Source of the DNA: Chloroflexota bacterium
Lineage (GTDB): Bacteria; Chloroflexota; Anaerolineae; Caldilineales; Caldilineaceae
Reading direction: 5' to 3'
NCBI GenBank assembly: GCA_016199425.1
Contig: JACQGT010000299.1
Span: 1-6,143 of the forward strand
Length of the DNA stretch: 6,143 nucleotides
Shown here one piece after another: positions 1 to 5,867 of this stretch (position 1 is the stretch's first letter; each line of letters begins with the position of its first letter). Under the pieces are notes generated by a model. It did not search any database, was not told the DNA's origin, and saw nothing but the letters and a program-made list of their open reading frames with translations. The translations under genes and the position numbers were made by a program.

Positions 1-255
1 GGTGTGCCGGTGCTCCTCAACGGGCGGTCGCCTGTCCTGCGTGGTCACTGTCAGCGGTCTCACGGCGGTCTCTATTACGACAACGAGGAAGAATTTGTCG
101 AGGCGTTGCGCGTGCTGCGCGAGGACCGGGCATTAGCGCGGCAATTGGGCCAGCAAGGCGCGGTCTATGTGCAGGAGCGCTACCGCTGGTCCCAGGTGAC
201 CCAACGCTATGTGGAGTTTCTGAAGGAGATGCATTCATGTAGCTCCCGCACCTGA
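1..255 (+). CDS. Glycosyltransferase, GT4-like, C-terminal fragment (5' end outside window)
   Basis: This is the C-terminal end of a retaining GT-B glycosyltransferase, likely moving a sugar from an NDP-sugar onto a growing surface glycan at the cytoplasmic membrane. The reading frame is open from base 1 and stops at TGA 253-255, leaving 84 visible residues. They begin GVPVLLNGRSPVLRGH, then CQRSHGGLYYDNEEEFVEAL, then a helical tail around YVQERYRWSQVTQRYVEFL. Many GT4 enzymes have this layout: a small-residue loop, a 'GLYY' strand, an acidic '(E)EF.EAL' helix, and the last helix crossing back to the N-terminal domain with a 'YRW' motif. A histidine sits where related proteins often have asparagine before 'GLYY'. 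The catalytic EX7E region lies upstream of the window, so donor and acceptor cannot be assigned. The ATG at base 4 is internal, not a real start. The family call is from remembered motifs; the specific activity is unknown. Confidence 0.85.
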   Translation, partial: GVPVLLNGRSPVLRGHCQRSHGGLYYDNEEEFVEALRVLREDRALARQLGQQGAVYVQERYRWSQVTQRYVEFLKEMHSCSSRT

Positions 256-282
256 TGGCACTTGCATACCGAAGACATTTTG

Positions 283-300
283 TGTAACGCTATTGTAACG
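283..300 (+). promoter_or_regulatory. Candidate operator: TGTAACG direct repeat, 11-bp period
   Basis: The heptamer TGTAACG occurs at 283-289 and again at 294-300, separated by CTAT, so the copies lie one helical turn apart on the same face of the DNA. OmpR/PhoB-type response regulators and SARP-type activators bind heptamer direct repeats with this spacing. The site lies about 50 bp upstream of the candidate -10 element, a position fit for an activator. The repeat itself is seen directly; the regulator and function are inferred. Two 7-mers in 18 bp could also be chance. Confidence 0.35.
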
Positions 301-346
301 GTGGTGGGGGTAAACCGAGGCCATCGTACAGATTTCACGGAAAGCG

Positions 347-355
347 TGCTAAAAT
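347..355 (+). promoter_or_regulatory. Candidate extended -10 promoter element for the secreted repeat protein
   Basis: TGC followed by TAAAAT (350-355) matches an extended -10 (TGn plus a 5-of-6 match to TATAAT). No good -35 hexamer lies 16-18 bp upstream; TACAGA at 327-332 matches TTGACA at only three positions, consistent with an extended -10 or activator-dependent promoter. Transcription would start near 362, giving a leader of about 43 nt before the ATG at 405. It is the best candidate I see in the 149-bp gap, but weak evidence alone. Confidence 0.35.
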
Positions 356-404
356 GCGTCTGCCGGCGTAGGAAAACACGCACAGTACGGCACTGGAAGA
401 GATT

Positions 405-3400
405 ATGCGGAAAAACAATGAAAGATGGATACGGGATCGTCTGCGCCGAATTCGTAAGATTGCAGGCGTTTGGGCGGTTCTCAGTGTTGTGTTCGCTCTG
501 TCGGCAGTCACCGTTTTTGCCGATCCGGTGCAACCGACGGGCAAGCTCGATCTGCCGGGCGTGGCTGCCATTATCCATTCACCGCCTACACTCGTGGATA
601 TCGACGGCGACGGCGATCAGGAAATTCTGGTCGGCACATCGGACGGGAAAGTCATCGCGATCAACCGTAGCGGCAATACGATCACGCAGATGTGGAGCTA
701 CAGTACGGGCAGCGTACTGGGAGGGAAGACGGCCATCCGCGGCGCGATTTCCGCGGCCGATTTGGACCGCAACGGAACCGTCGAGATCGTCGTGCCGGTT
801 GGCGATGTGTTCAACACAGACACATTTGGCGGTCTTGTGGTGCTGGATGCGAATGGAAACCTACTCTGGTACTATCGAACCTATGACCACACGGGGCAGC
901 AACTGAAACCGGATGGGAAAAGCGATGCAGTTCTCGGAGCAGCAGCTCTCGGCGATCTGGACAACGACGGCGATCTGGAGATTGTTCTAGGCAGTGTCGA
1001 CCATCGAGTCTATGTCTTTCATCACGACGGCACAATCGCACCCGGATGGCCCCAGATGGTCCGCGACACCGTGTGGACATCGCCAGCGTTGGCGGATTTG
1101 AACAACGACGGCCTTCTCGAGATCATCTTCGGCATCGACACCCACGCAGAAGGCCACCCTTTCAATACACAGGATGGCGGCGCTCTGCAGGTGTATCGAG
1201 CCGACGGAACCCTCATCTGGGAGAAGCTCATCAATCAGGTGATCTATTCCTCTCCGGCGGTGGGCGACCTGGACGGGAACGGCACGCTGGAGATCATGCA
1301 TGGCACGGGAGACTTTTTCCGCAGCGCCGAAGGTCTGGCAGCGGGCTATAAAGTCTATGCTTGGGATGCCAATGGCAATTCGATCTGGACAGCCAATACC
1401 GGCAATTTCCCTTTTGGCAGCTTAGCCCTGGGCAACATCGACGGCGATCCGCAGTTGGAAGTGGTCGCCAATGTGCTGGATCACAAGACATACGCCTGGA
1501 ATCACGACGGATCCGGTGTCTGGAGCCAGACCCCCACCAACTTCCAGGGCAACACAATGGAATTGCGGGGATCGCCTATAATCGCCGATTTTACCGGCGA
1601 TGGCATGGGCGATGTTTTCGCCAATACCTTCTGGGACGCCGCCATTTTGAACGGCCCCGAGGGCAACCAGCTCACGGAAACATTCTTTCCGGGCGACTCA
1701 AAACCCGGTTACGTCAGCGGGTGGACGACGGCCAATAATGCGCCCGCTCTCGGCGATCTGAACGGGGACGGCACGCTGGAATTGGTATTGGCCAGTGCCA
1801 GCACAGAGAGCAGGGGCAATACGGCGCAGATCGTCTTCTGGGATTCAGTGATTGCCAAAGGCGCAGCCGCTCCGTGGCCTATGTTCGGGCAGAACCCGCA
1901 GCACACCAATCTCTACCCTCACGTTTATGCCCTGAACTCGGAGGTCATCTCCCACACCATTCCGGCGGTGATGGTTCCCGGCGAGACCCGCCAGGTGAGT
2001 ATTGCTTTCAAGAACGCCGGCACAGACACCTGGAGTTCGTCTTCCCGCTCCGGCGCGGCGCAGAATATCGCGCTGAAAGCGGTCGGCGGCTCTGATCCCT
2101 TCACCTCCAATACGACCGTTTCCTTGGGGACAAGCGTACAGGTAGGCCCCGACCAGCCCCACATCTTCAGCTTCTCGCTGACTGCACCCGTCACGGAAGG
2201 ATACTACACCACCGACTGGCGAGTACAGGCGGACGGAGCAGGCACAGGTTTTGGACGCACGGTACAGGTCGAAGTCAAAGTCAGCAATCAACCTGCGCTG
2301 CACGTACTCACGACTCAGGGCTTCAAAGCCGGCGGCCTGGCAACACAACCATTGCCCGGCACGTCTTCTCCTCCCTCTACGCCGTACACGAACTGGTCTG
2401 CTGCACAAGTATTGAAGCTCACAGCCGACAAACGCGGTTACTACTTGCTGGATAGATTCGGCGGCTTCTGGTACGGCGGCAACAATTTCCCATTGCCGTC
2501 CCTGCCTGCTGATAAACAATCTAACCTCATCGAGATGGTCTTGGGGCCAAACCACATCACCTACTACGTGCTGCGTAACGACGGCACAATCTTTGGCTGC
2601 AACGCTGATAGTTGCGATCTCTCCTTCAACCCGGCTCCTGCCACAGGCATCCAAGCCCGCTCGATGGCTCTGGCCGTGACGACAGATCCCAAGTTGGCGA
2701 AGGAAGCCACAGGCGTCTACGTCGTGGACGGTTTTGGCAATCTCTACACCGACGGTTCCGCTCCGGCGCTGTACTTGCCATCCGGTCTTCCCGTGGCCCA
2801 GGACATTGTCATCCGTATCAAGCTCATCGCAGATGGCAAGGGCTTCTATCTGCTGGACAAGTACGGCCGGGTCTGGAACGGGGGTGCCGCGCCGGCTCTG
2901 AGCCTGAACTACTCGCCAAAGATCGGCGAAGATTGGGCGCGGGACTTCGAGCTGACCGCCGACGAGAAGGGCTTTTATATGCTGGATCGGGACGGCGCTA
3001 TCTACAGCGGCGGCACTGCCCCGGCGTTGACGGTCAACATTCCGGCCACCGGCCCCGGCATCGGGCGGGACCTGGAACTGGTGGACAGCCGTCAGAGCAG
3101 CGCACCCAGCGCGGCGTTCGCGCCGGACGGCGTCGGGCGTTTTTACGTAAATGGCACGGCCGGTCCGATTCAAGCCACGATTCCTCTGTCCAACCAGGGC
3201 ACAAGCGCTTTCCAATGGACGGCCAGCGCTGTCTGGCCCACCCAGGCCCAAGCGCCTGCTGTCACTATCACACCGGACACTGGCACGCTGAATCCGGGTG
3301 CGTCCCAGCCACTGGTGGTGGAGGTTTCCGACCTGACCGGTGTGTCAAACGGCACGTATCCGGTCGACATCTCTATTACAGCTACTGGCGCAACGGGCGG

Positions 3401-3485
3401 ATCACCGGTCAACTTTGAAACGAAGCTGACTGTCTATGTGGTGGACCATGTCTATTCTGTGAATCTGGCCCAGATATCCAGGTAG
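405..3485 (+). CDS. Secreted multidomain protein: FG-GAP/VCBS propeller, NBR1/FW-like domain, second repeat array, BACON-like C-terminus
   Basis: This is a 1026-residue exported protein of unknown specific function, probably binding or adhesive at the cell surface. The N-terminus is basic (residues 1-18), with a hydrophobic core at about 19-36 and a likely signal peptidase I site after A39 (VFA|DP). Eight calcium-loop motifs of FG-GAP/VCBS type follow between residues 65 and 459, then the motif WPMFGQNPQHTN, often seen at the end of such propellers. Residues about 508-628 resemble an NBR1-type FW domain. A Pro/Ser/Thr-rich linker (about 643-665) leads to about five Tyr/Gly-rich repeats (670-885). 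Residues about 922-1020 look like a BACON/Ig-like sandwich. No catalytic motif, LPxTG site or C-terminal membrane helix is visible. The start at 405 is supported by GGAAGAG at 395-401 and by the signal peptide that follows it. The gene is flanked by a glycosyltransferase and a terminator, so it is probably transcribed alone. Confidence 0.9.
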   Translation: MRKNNERWIRDRLRRIRKIAGVWAVLSVVFALSAVTVFADPVQPTGKLDLPGVAAIIHSPPTLVDIDGDGDQEILVGTSDGKVIAINRSGNTITQMWSYSTGSVLGGKTAIRGAISAADLDRNGTVEIVVPVGDVFNTDTFGGLVVLDANGNLLWYYRTYDHTGQQLKPDGKSDAVLGAAALGDLDNDGDLEIVLGSVDHRVYVFHHDGTIAPGWPQMVRDTVWTSPALADLNNDGLLEIIFGIDTHAEGHPFNTQDGGALQVYRADGTLIWEKLINQVIYSSPAVGDLDGNGTLEIMHGTGDFFRSAEGLAAGYKVYAWDANGNSIWTANTGNFPFGSLALGNIDGDPQLEVVANVLDHKTYAWNHDGSGVWSQTPTNFQGNTMELRGSPIIADFTGDGMGDVFANTFWDAAILNGPEGNQLTETFFPGDSKPGYVSGWTTANNAPALGDLNGDGTLELVLASASTESRGNTAQIVFWDSVIAKGAAAPWPMFGQNPQHTNLYPHVYALNSEVISHTIPAVMVPGETRQVSIAFKNAGTDTWSSSSRSGAAQNIALKAVGGSDPFTSNTTVSLGTSVQVGPDQPHIFSFSLTAPVTEGYYTTDWRVQADGAGTGFGRTVQVEVKVSNQPALHVLTTQGFKAGGLATQPLPGTSSPPSTPYTNWSAAQVLKLTADKRGYYLLDRFGGFWYGGNNFPLPSLPADKQSNLIEMVLGPNHITYYVLRNDGTIFGCNADSCDLSFNPAPATGIQARSMALAVTTDPKLAKEATGVYVVDGFGNLYTDGSAPALYLPSGLPVAQDIVIRIKLIADGKGFYLLDKYGRVWNGGAAPALSLNYSPKIGEDWARDFELTADEKGFYMLDRDGAIYSGGTAPALTVNIPATGPGIGRDLELVDSRQSSAPSAAFAPDGVGRFYVNGTAGPIQATIPLSNQGTSAFQWTASAVWPTQAQAPAVTITPDTGTLNPGASQPLVVEVSDLTGVSNGTYPVDISITATGATGGSPVNFETKLTVYVVDHVYSVNLAQISR
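597..1781 (+). repeat. Eight FG-GAP/VCBS calcium-loop repeats (residues 65-459)
   Basis: DxDxDG-like loops start at residues 65 (DIDGDGDQE), 119 (DLDRNGTVE), 184 (DLDNDGDLE), 231 (DLNNDGLLE), 288 (DLDGNGTLE), 344 (NIDGDPQLE), 395 (DFTGDGMGD) and 451 (DLNGDGTLE). The spacing is 47-65 residues. Most are preceded by a small-residue strand such as SPALA or SPAVG. This is the pattern of a seven- or eight-bladed integrin-alpha-like beta-propeller with calcium in each loop. Loop 6 starts with Asn and has Pro at the sixth position, and loop 7 has Thr at the third position, so these two may bind calcium poorly. Confidence 0.85.
1926..2288 (+). other. NBR1/FW-like Ig-fold domain within the secreted protein
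   Basis: Residues about 508-628 run from YALNSEVISHTIPAVMVPGE to about VEVKVSN. They show the order expected of an FW (four-tryptophan, NBR1 central) domain: 'PGETRQVSIAFKNAGTDTW', a glycine/serine stretch, a 'P..P..FSFSLTAP...GYY' strand, 'TDWRVQ', and 'FGRTVQVEVKV'. Only two of the tryptophans typical of the domain are clear (in TDTW and TDWR), so this is a divergent copy. Bacterial FW domains are known, including in Chloroflexota, where their role is undefined. The assignment rests on motif memory. Confidence 0.6.
2412..3059 (+). repeat. Five degenerate Tyr/Gly-rich repeats (residues 670-885)
   Basis: Successive units share a core of 'L(T)AD.(K/R)GYYLLDR.G..W.GG.AP.L'. They begin near residues 670 (LKLTADKRGYYLLDRFG), 709 (IEMVLGPNHITYYVLRNDG), 754 (MALAVTTD, then VYVVDGFGNLYTDG), 804 (RIKLIADGKGFYLLDKYG) and 847 (DFELTADEKGFYMLDRDG). 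The period is about 39-50 residues. Units 4 and 5 are most alike; units 2 and 3 are the most divergent. They resemble the 'GYWLV..DGG.F.FG.A' repeats of actinobacterial and Chloroflexota surface proteins, thought to form beta-propeller blades. The fold is inferred. Confidence 0.7.
3168..3464 (+). other. BACON/Ig-like C-terminal domain within the secreted protein
   Basis: Residues about 922-1020 contain 'IPLSNQGTSAFQWTAS', 'VTITPDTGTLNPGASQPLVV' and 'GTYPVDISITATG'. The tryptophan-bearing strand, the 'P.TG.L.PG.S..L.V' turn and the 'GTY...I.ITA' strand are the signature of BACON-type beta-sandwiches. These are commonly carbohydrate- or mucin-associated in bacterial surface proteins. A binding role is inferred from the family, not shown by any visible ligand residue. 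Confidence 0.55.
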
Positions 3486-3518
3486 CAACCGTACCGACCG
3501 GCGATGCAAATGGATCGC

Positions 3519-3571
3519 ACGGAGGATGAAAGACCACAACGACGTATGGTTCGTCTTTCATCCTCCGTTTT
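3519..3571 (+). terminator. Intrinsic terminator of the secreted-protein gene
   Basis: ACGGAGGATGAAAGAC (3519-3534) pairs perfectly with GTCTTTCATCCTCCGT (3553-3568), a 16-bp stem with an 18-nt loop. Inside the loop AAC (3538-3540) can pair with GTT (3549-3551). The stem runs into TTTT (3568-3571). It lies 34 nt after the TAG at 3483-3485 and before the candidate wzt promoter, so it should separate the two transcription units. The U-tract is short, so termination may be incomplete. Confidence 0.8.
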
Positions 3572-3581
3572 GTGCGCAAAT

Positions 3582-3611
3582 ATGACAAAGCCTCCGGTTG
3601 TGTTGTACTAT
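3582..3611 (+). promoter_or_regulatory. Candidate sigma70-like promoter of the wzt operon
   Basis: ATGACA at 3582-3587 matches TTGACA at five of six positions. It is followed by an 18-bp spacer and TACTAT (3606-3611), which matches TATAAT at four of six. Transcription would begin near 3618, giving a leader of about 52 nt before the wzt ATG at 3670. The -35 starts only 11 bp after the terminator's T-tract, as expected of a compact intergenic junction. Predicted by eye from consensus only. Confidence 0.45.
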
Positions 3612-3669
3612 TGAAACGGTTTTTGCGGTTCAGGATGCGATCTCTAGGTCATCTTCACGAGTCGTTCTT

Positions 3670-5016
3670 ATGGGTGTTTCTGTTCGTTTCCAAAATGTCT
3701 CCAAACGTTTCGTTCTCTACACAGGGCGTTCCCGTACGTTGCAGGAACAGGTTCAGGATCTGTTCCTGCAATCGCGCAATCGAGTGCTGCCTCCGAAAAA
3801 AGACTTCTGGGCTCTGCAAGACGTTTCCTTCGATATAGAACAGGGACATACAGTCGGTCTGGTCGGTTCCAATGGCAGCGGCAAAAGCACCGCGCTTAAG
3901 CTCATCGCGCGCATTCTCGAGCCCAGCTCCGGCTCGGTTCAGGTGAATGGCCGTGTCTCGGCCCTCTTGGAATTGGGGGCCGGTTTTCACCCCGACCTCA
4001 CCGGGCGAGAGAACATCTATCTCAACGGCTCGTTAATGGGAATCCAACGCAAACGGTTGAAGCAGGTGTTCGATGAGATCGTCGAGTTTTCTGAACTGGA
4101 GCAGTTCATTGACATGCCGGTAAAACACTATTCATCCGGGATGTATACCCGACTGGCTTTTGCCGTCTCGATTCATGTGGATCCCGAAATCCTGCTGGTC
4201 GACGAAGTCTTGGCCGTTGGGGATGGGGCATTCCAACGCAAATGCATGGAAAGCATCGGCGAGTTGCGCAGATCGGGTGTCACGATTCTGCTCGTCTCCC
4301 ACGACCTTGAGACGGTCGCCCGGCTCTGTCACACAGCAGTCTGGCTGGACAAAGGTGAGGTCCATGCTATCGGTGAGGGCCGCCTGGTCATCAACGATTA
4401 TATCGCCCACATCAACGAGCAGCAGCAGGCACTTCTGGCACGTACCCAGAAACAGCGCGGAGAAAGCCAGCAGACCGATGACGAGTCCGAACAGAATGAG
4501 TCTGCCGCAGATGTTGTCGAGGAGACCATCGAGGTTGTCCCACCCAAAGATGGCGTGATCACCCAAATCGAAACCTTGGACGCGGATGGCAACACAGTTA
4601 AGAGCATTTTGTCCGGTAGTGCTCTCCACATCCGCGTCCACTACGCCGCTCACCGTCGCATCGAAACGCCGGTCTTCGGCCTAGCCCTGCACCGAGACGA
4701 CGGAGTACACATTACTGGTCCCAACACTCAGTCAGGCGGCTACCCTATCGACGCAATCGAAGGCGAAGGCTTTGTTGACTACTTTCTTACCAGCGTTCCT
4801 CTCACAGCCGGTCGCTTCTACGTCTCGGCTTCTCTCGTCGATCAGGCCTGCACCTACTTCTACGACTACCGCGATCAGGCCCATTCCTTTGTTGTGCAAC
4901 CACGTTCTGTCTGGGATCAGCTTGGAGTTGTCAAGTTCGATGGGCAATGGCGTCTAACGGCCGTTTGCTCCCCCGAGACCGAGACGCTGCCTTTTCTGGA
5001 GACCAGTAAATCATGA
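3670..5016 (+). CDS. wzt: ABC transporter ATPase for polysaccharide/O-antigen export (Wzt/TagH type) with C-terminal carbohydrate-binding domain
   Basis: This is the cytoplasmic ATPase that, as a dimer with a Wzm-type permease, drives export of a lipid-linked polysaccharide. Its 448 residues include Walker A GSNGSGKST (66-74, K72), the family-typical LLELGAGFHPDLTGREN (99-115) in place of a usual Q-loop, signature YSSGM (154-158), Walker B ILLVDE (174-179) and switch histidine H211 in VSHDLE. A polar, acidic, Gln-rich linker (about 249-292) leads to a Wzt_C-like beta-sandwich (about 293-430), which in characterised systems binds the glycan end. The ATG at 3670 is chosen because homology starts at MGVSVRFQNVSKRF. 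The frame extends upstream to an ATG at 3598, but those 24 residues look unlike the family. No good Shine-Dalgarno precedes 3670. The stop overlaps the next gene by 4 bp. The permease partner is not in this window. Confidence 0.92.
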   Translation: MGVSVRFQNVSKRFVLYTGRSRTLQEQVQDLFLQSRNRVLPPKKDFWALQDVSFDIEQGHTVGLVGSNGSGKSTALKLIARILEPSSGSVQVNGRVSALLELGAGFHPDLTGRENIYLNGSLMGIQRKRLKQVFDEIVEFSELEQFIDMPVKHYSSGMYTRLAFAVSIHVDPEILLVDEVLAVGDGAFQRKCMESIGELRRSGVTILLVSHDLETVARLCHTAVWLDKGEVHAIGEGRLVINDYIAHINEQQQALLARTQKQRGESQQTDDESEQNESAADVVEETIEVVPPKDGVITQIETLDADGNTVKSILSGSALHIRVHYAAHRRIETPVFGLALHRDDGVHITGPNTQSGGYPIDAIEGEGFVDYFLTSVPLTAGRFYVSASLVDQACTYFYDYRDQAHSFVVQPRSVWDQLGVVKFDGQWRLTAVCSPETETLPFLETSKS

Positions 5017-5867
5017 CGCCCTCTGATCTCGACTACGCATTTCTCAAATATATCGGAGTCAATCCCTCTGTTGCGGAGGCAGTCCATCGCTTCTATTTGC
5101 CCTTTCTTGCCGAATATCCGCATGTGCTCGACCTTGGCTCGGGGATGGGCGGTTTCGTCAAACTCCTGTGCGACGCGGGTAAGGATGCCTACGGGATTGA
5201 TTCAGATCCAGGTTGTGTGGCCGAGGCCAGGGCGCTGGGCGTCCCTGTTGTGGACGCGGATATTATTGATCATCTTCGCTCACTGGAAGAAGGGAGCCTG
5301 GATGCCATCTTCTCCGCCCATCTAGTGGAACATCTGCCCTACAACGTCGTACTCGATTTGATCCAACTCGCCCACCGGGCGCTGCGGCCAGGTGGACGGC
5401 TGATTCTCGCCACCCCGAATCCACGGGCACTGATTTCCCACCTGGAGTTTTACCACTATCATTTCGGCCACGTGGCGATGTACCAGCCCGAATTGCTGGC
5501 CTTCTTTATGACCTACTGTGGCTTCAGTCGGACGCAGACCGGCGAAAATCCTGACACAAGCCCGGATCGAATGGCACCGAACCATCCGTTGGCTGGTCTG
5601 AGCGTCGTTGACGAAATGCCTCCTCTTCGCCACGACACGGTTCTACCTAGGCCGAGCCACCTGATCCGCAGACTGATCTGGTATCCGAAAATGTGGCTGA
5701 TACACTGGCTGGTGCAGCCTTACACAGATCGCGTGATGGGACGTCTGAGTACAGCCGAGATGCGTCTGCAGCTCCTGGCGAAGACGGTGAATCGCCCCTT
5801 CGAGTGCTACGCCATCGGCGACAAAGCCTTGGAAGAGACCAGCGGCGCGGATCATCACCATCCGTGA
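5013..5867 (+). CDS. Class I SAM-dependent methyltransferase, possibly glycan-modifying or chain-capping
   Basis: This 284-residue protein is likely a SAM-dependent methyltransferase acting on a sugar or glycan. Motif I is VLDLGSGMGG (38-47), the acidic strand-2 end is GIDSD (61-65, D63 likely contacting the SAM ribose), HLVEHLP (103-109) resembles the post-II motif, and RPGGRLILATPNP (125-137) follows. The pattern is that of the Methyltransf_11/23 type. Residues after about 185 form a non-core extension with an aromatic- and basic-rich stretch (RRLIWYPKMWLIHWLV, 219-234) that might touch the membrane or a partner. The ATG overlaps the wzt stop as ATGA, with GGAG at 4998-5001 inside wzt, 11 nt upstream. 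The stop overlaps the next gene's GTG. This strict coupling implies co-translation with the exporter ATPase and a glycosyltransferase. Substrate and position of methylation are not visible. Confidence 0.85.
   Translation: MTPSDLDYAFLKYIGVNPSVAEAVHRFYLPFLAEYPHVLDLGSGMGGFVKLLCDAGKDAYGIDSDPGCVAEARALGVPVVDADIIDHLRSLEEGSLDAIFSAHLVEHLPYNVVLDLIQLAHRALRPGGRLILATPNPRALISHLEFYHYHFGHVAMYQPELLAFFMTYCGFSRTQTGENPDTSPDRMAPNHPLAGLSVVDEMPPLRHDTVLPRPSHLIRRLIWYPKMWLIHWLVQPYTDRVMGRLSTAEMRLQLLAKTVNRPFECYAIGDKALEETSGADHHHP

Noticed and set aside
361..392. Weak hairpin in the leader of the secreted-protein gene (TGCCG/CGGCA)
   Set aside because: Only a 5-bp outer stem around a poorly paired 22-nt interior; too weak to call a riboswitch or attenuator.
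262..906. Open frame of 214 codons on + crossing the intergenic gap into the secreted-protein gene
   Set aside because: It overlaps the signal peptide and first FG-GAP repeats in another frame, and its Arg/Cys/Ser-rich product resembles nothing.
1845..3251. Long open frame on the minus strand (468 codons)
   Set aside because: It lies entirely antisense to the repeat-bearing secreted protein, whose + frame shows clear domains. The minus-strand product is Val/Arg/Gly-rich with no recognisable motif, and long antisense frames are common opposite genes of this base composition.
2612..3418. Open frame of 268 codons on + in another frame within the secreted-protein gene
   Set aside because: The product is Arg/Gly/His-rich and low in hydrophobics, typical of an out-of-frame shadow; it lacks a plausible start context.
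3598..3669. In-frame N-terminal extension of wzt starting at the ATG at 3598
   Set aside because: The 24 extra residues do not resemble the family, and the candidate promoter -10 (3606-3611) would lie inside them. Homology starts at the ATG at 3670.
4132..4653. Minus-strand open frame opposite wzt (173 codons)
   Set aside because: It is antisense to the conserved ATPase motifs (Walker B and the H-loop lie within this span), so the open frame is a by-product of that coding constraint.
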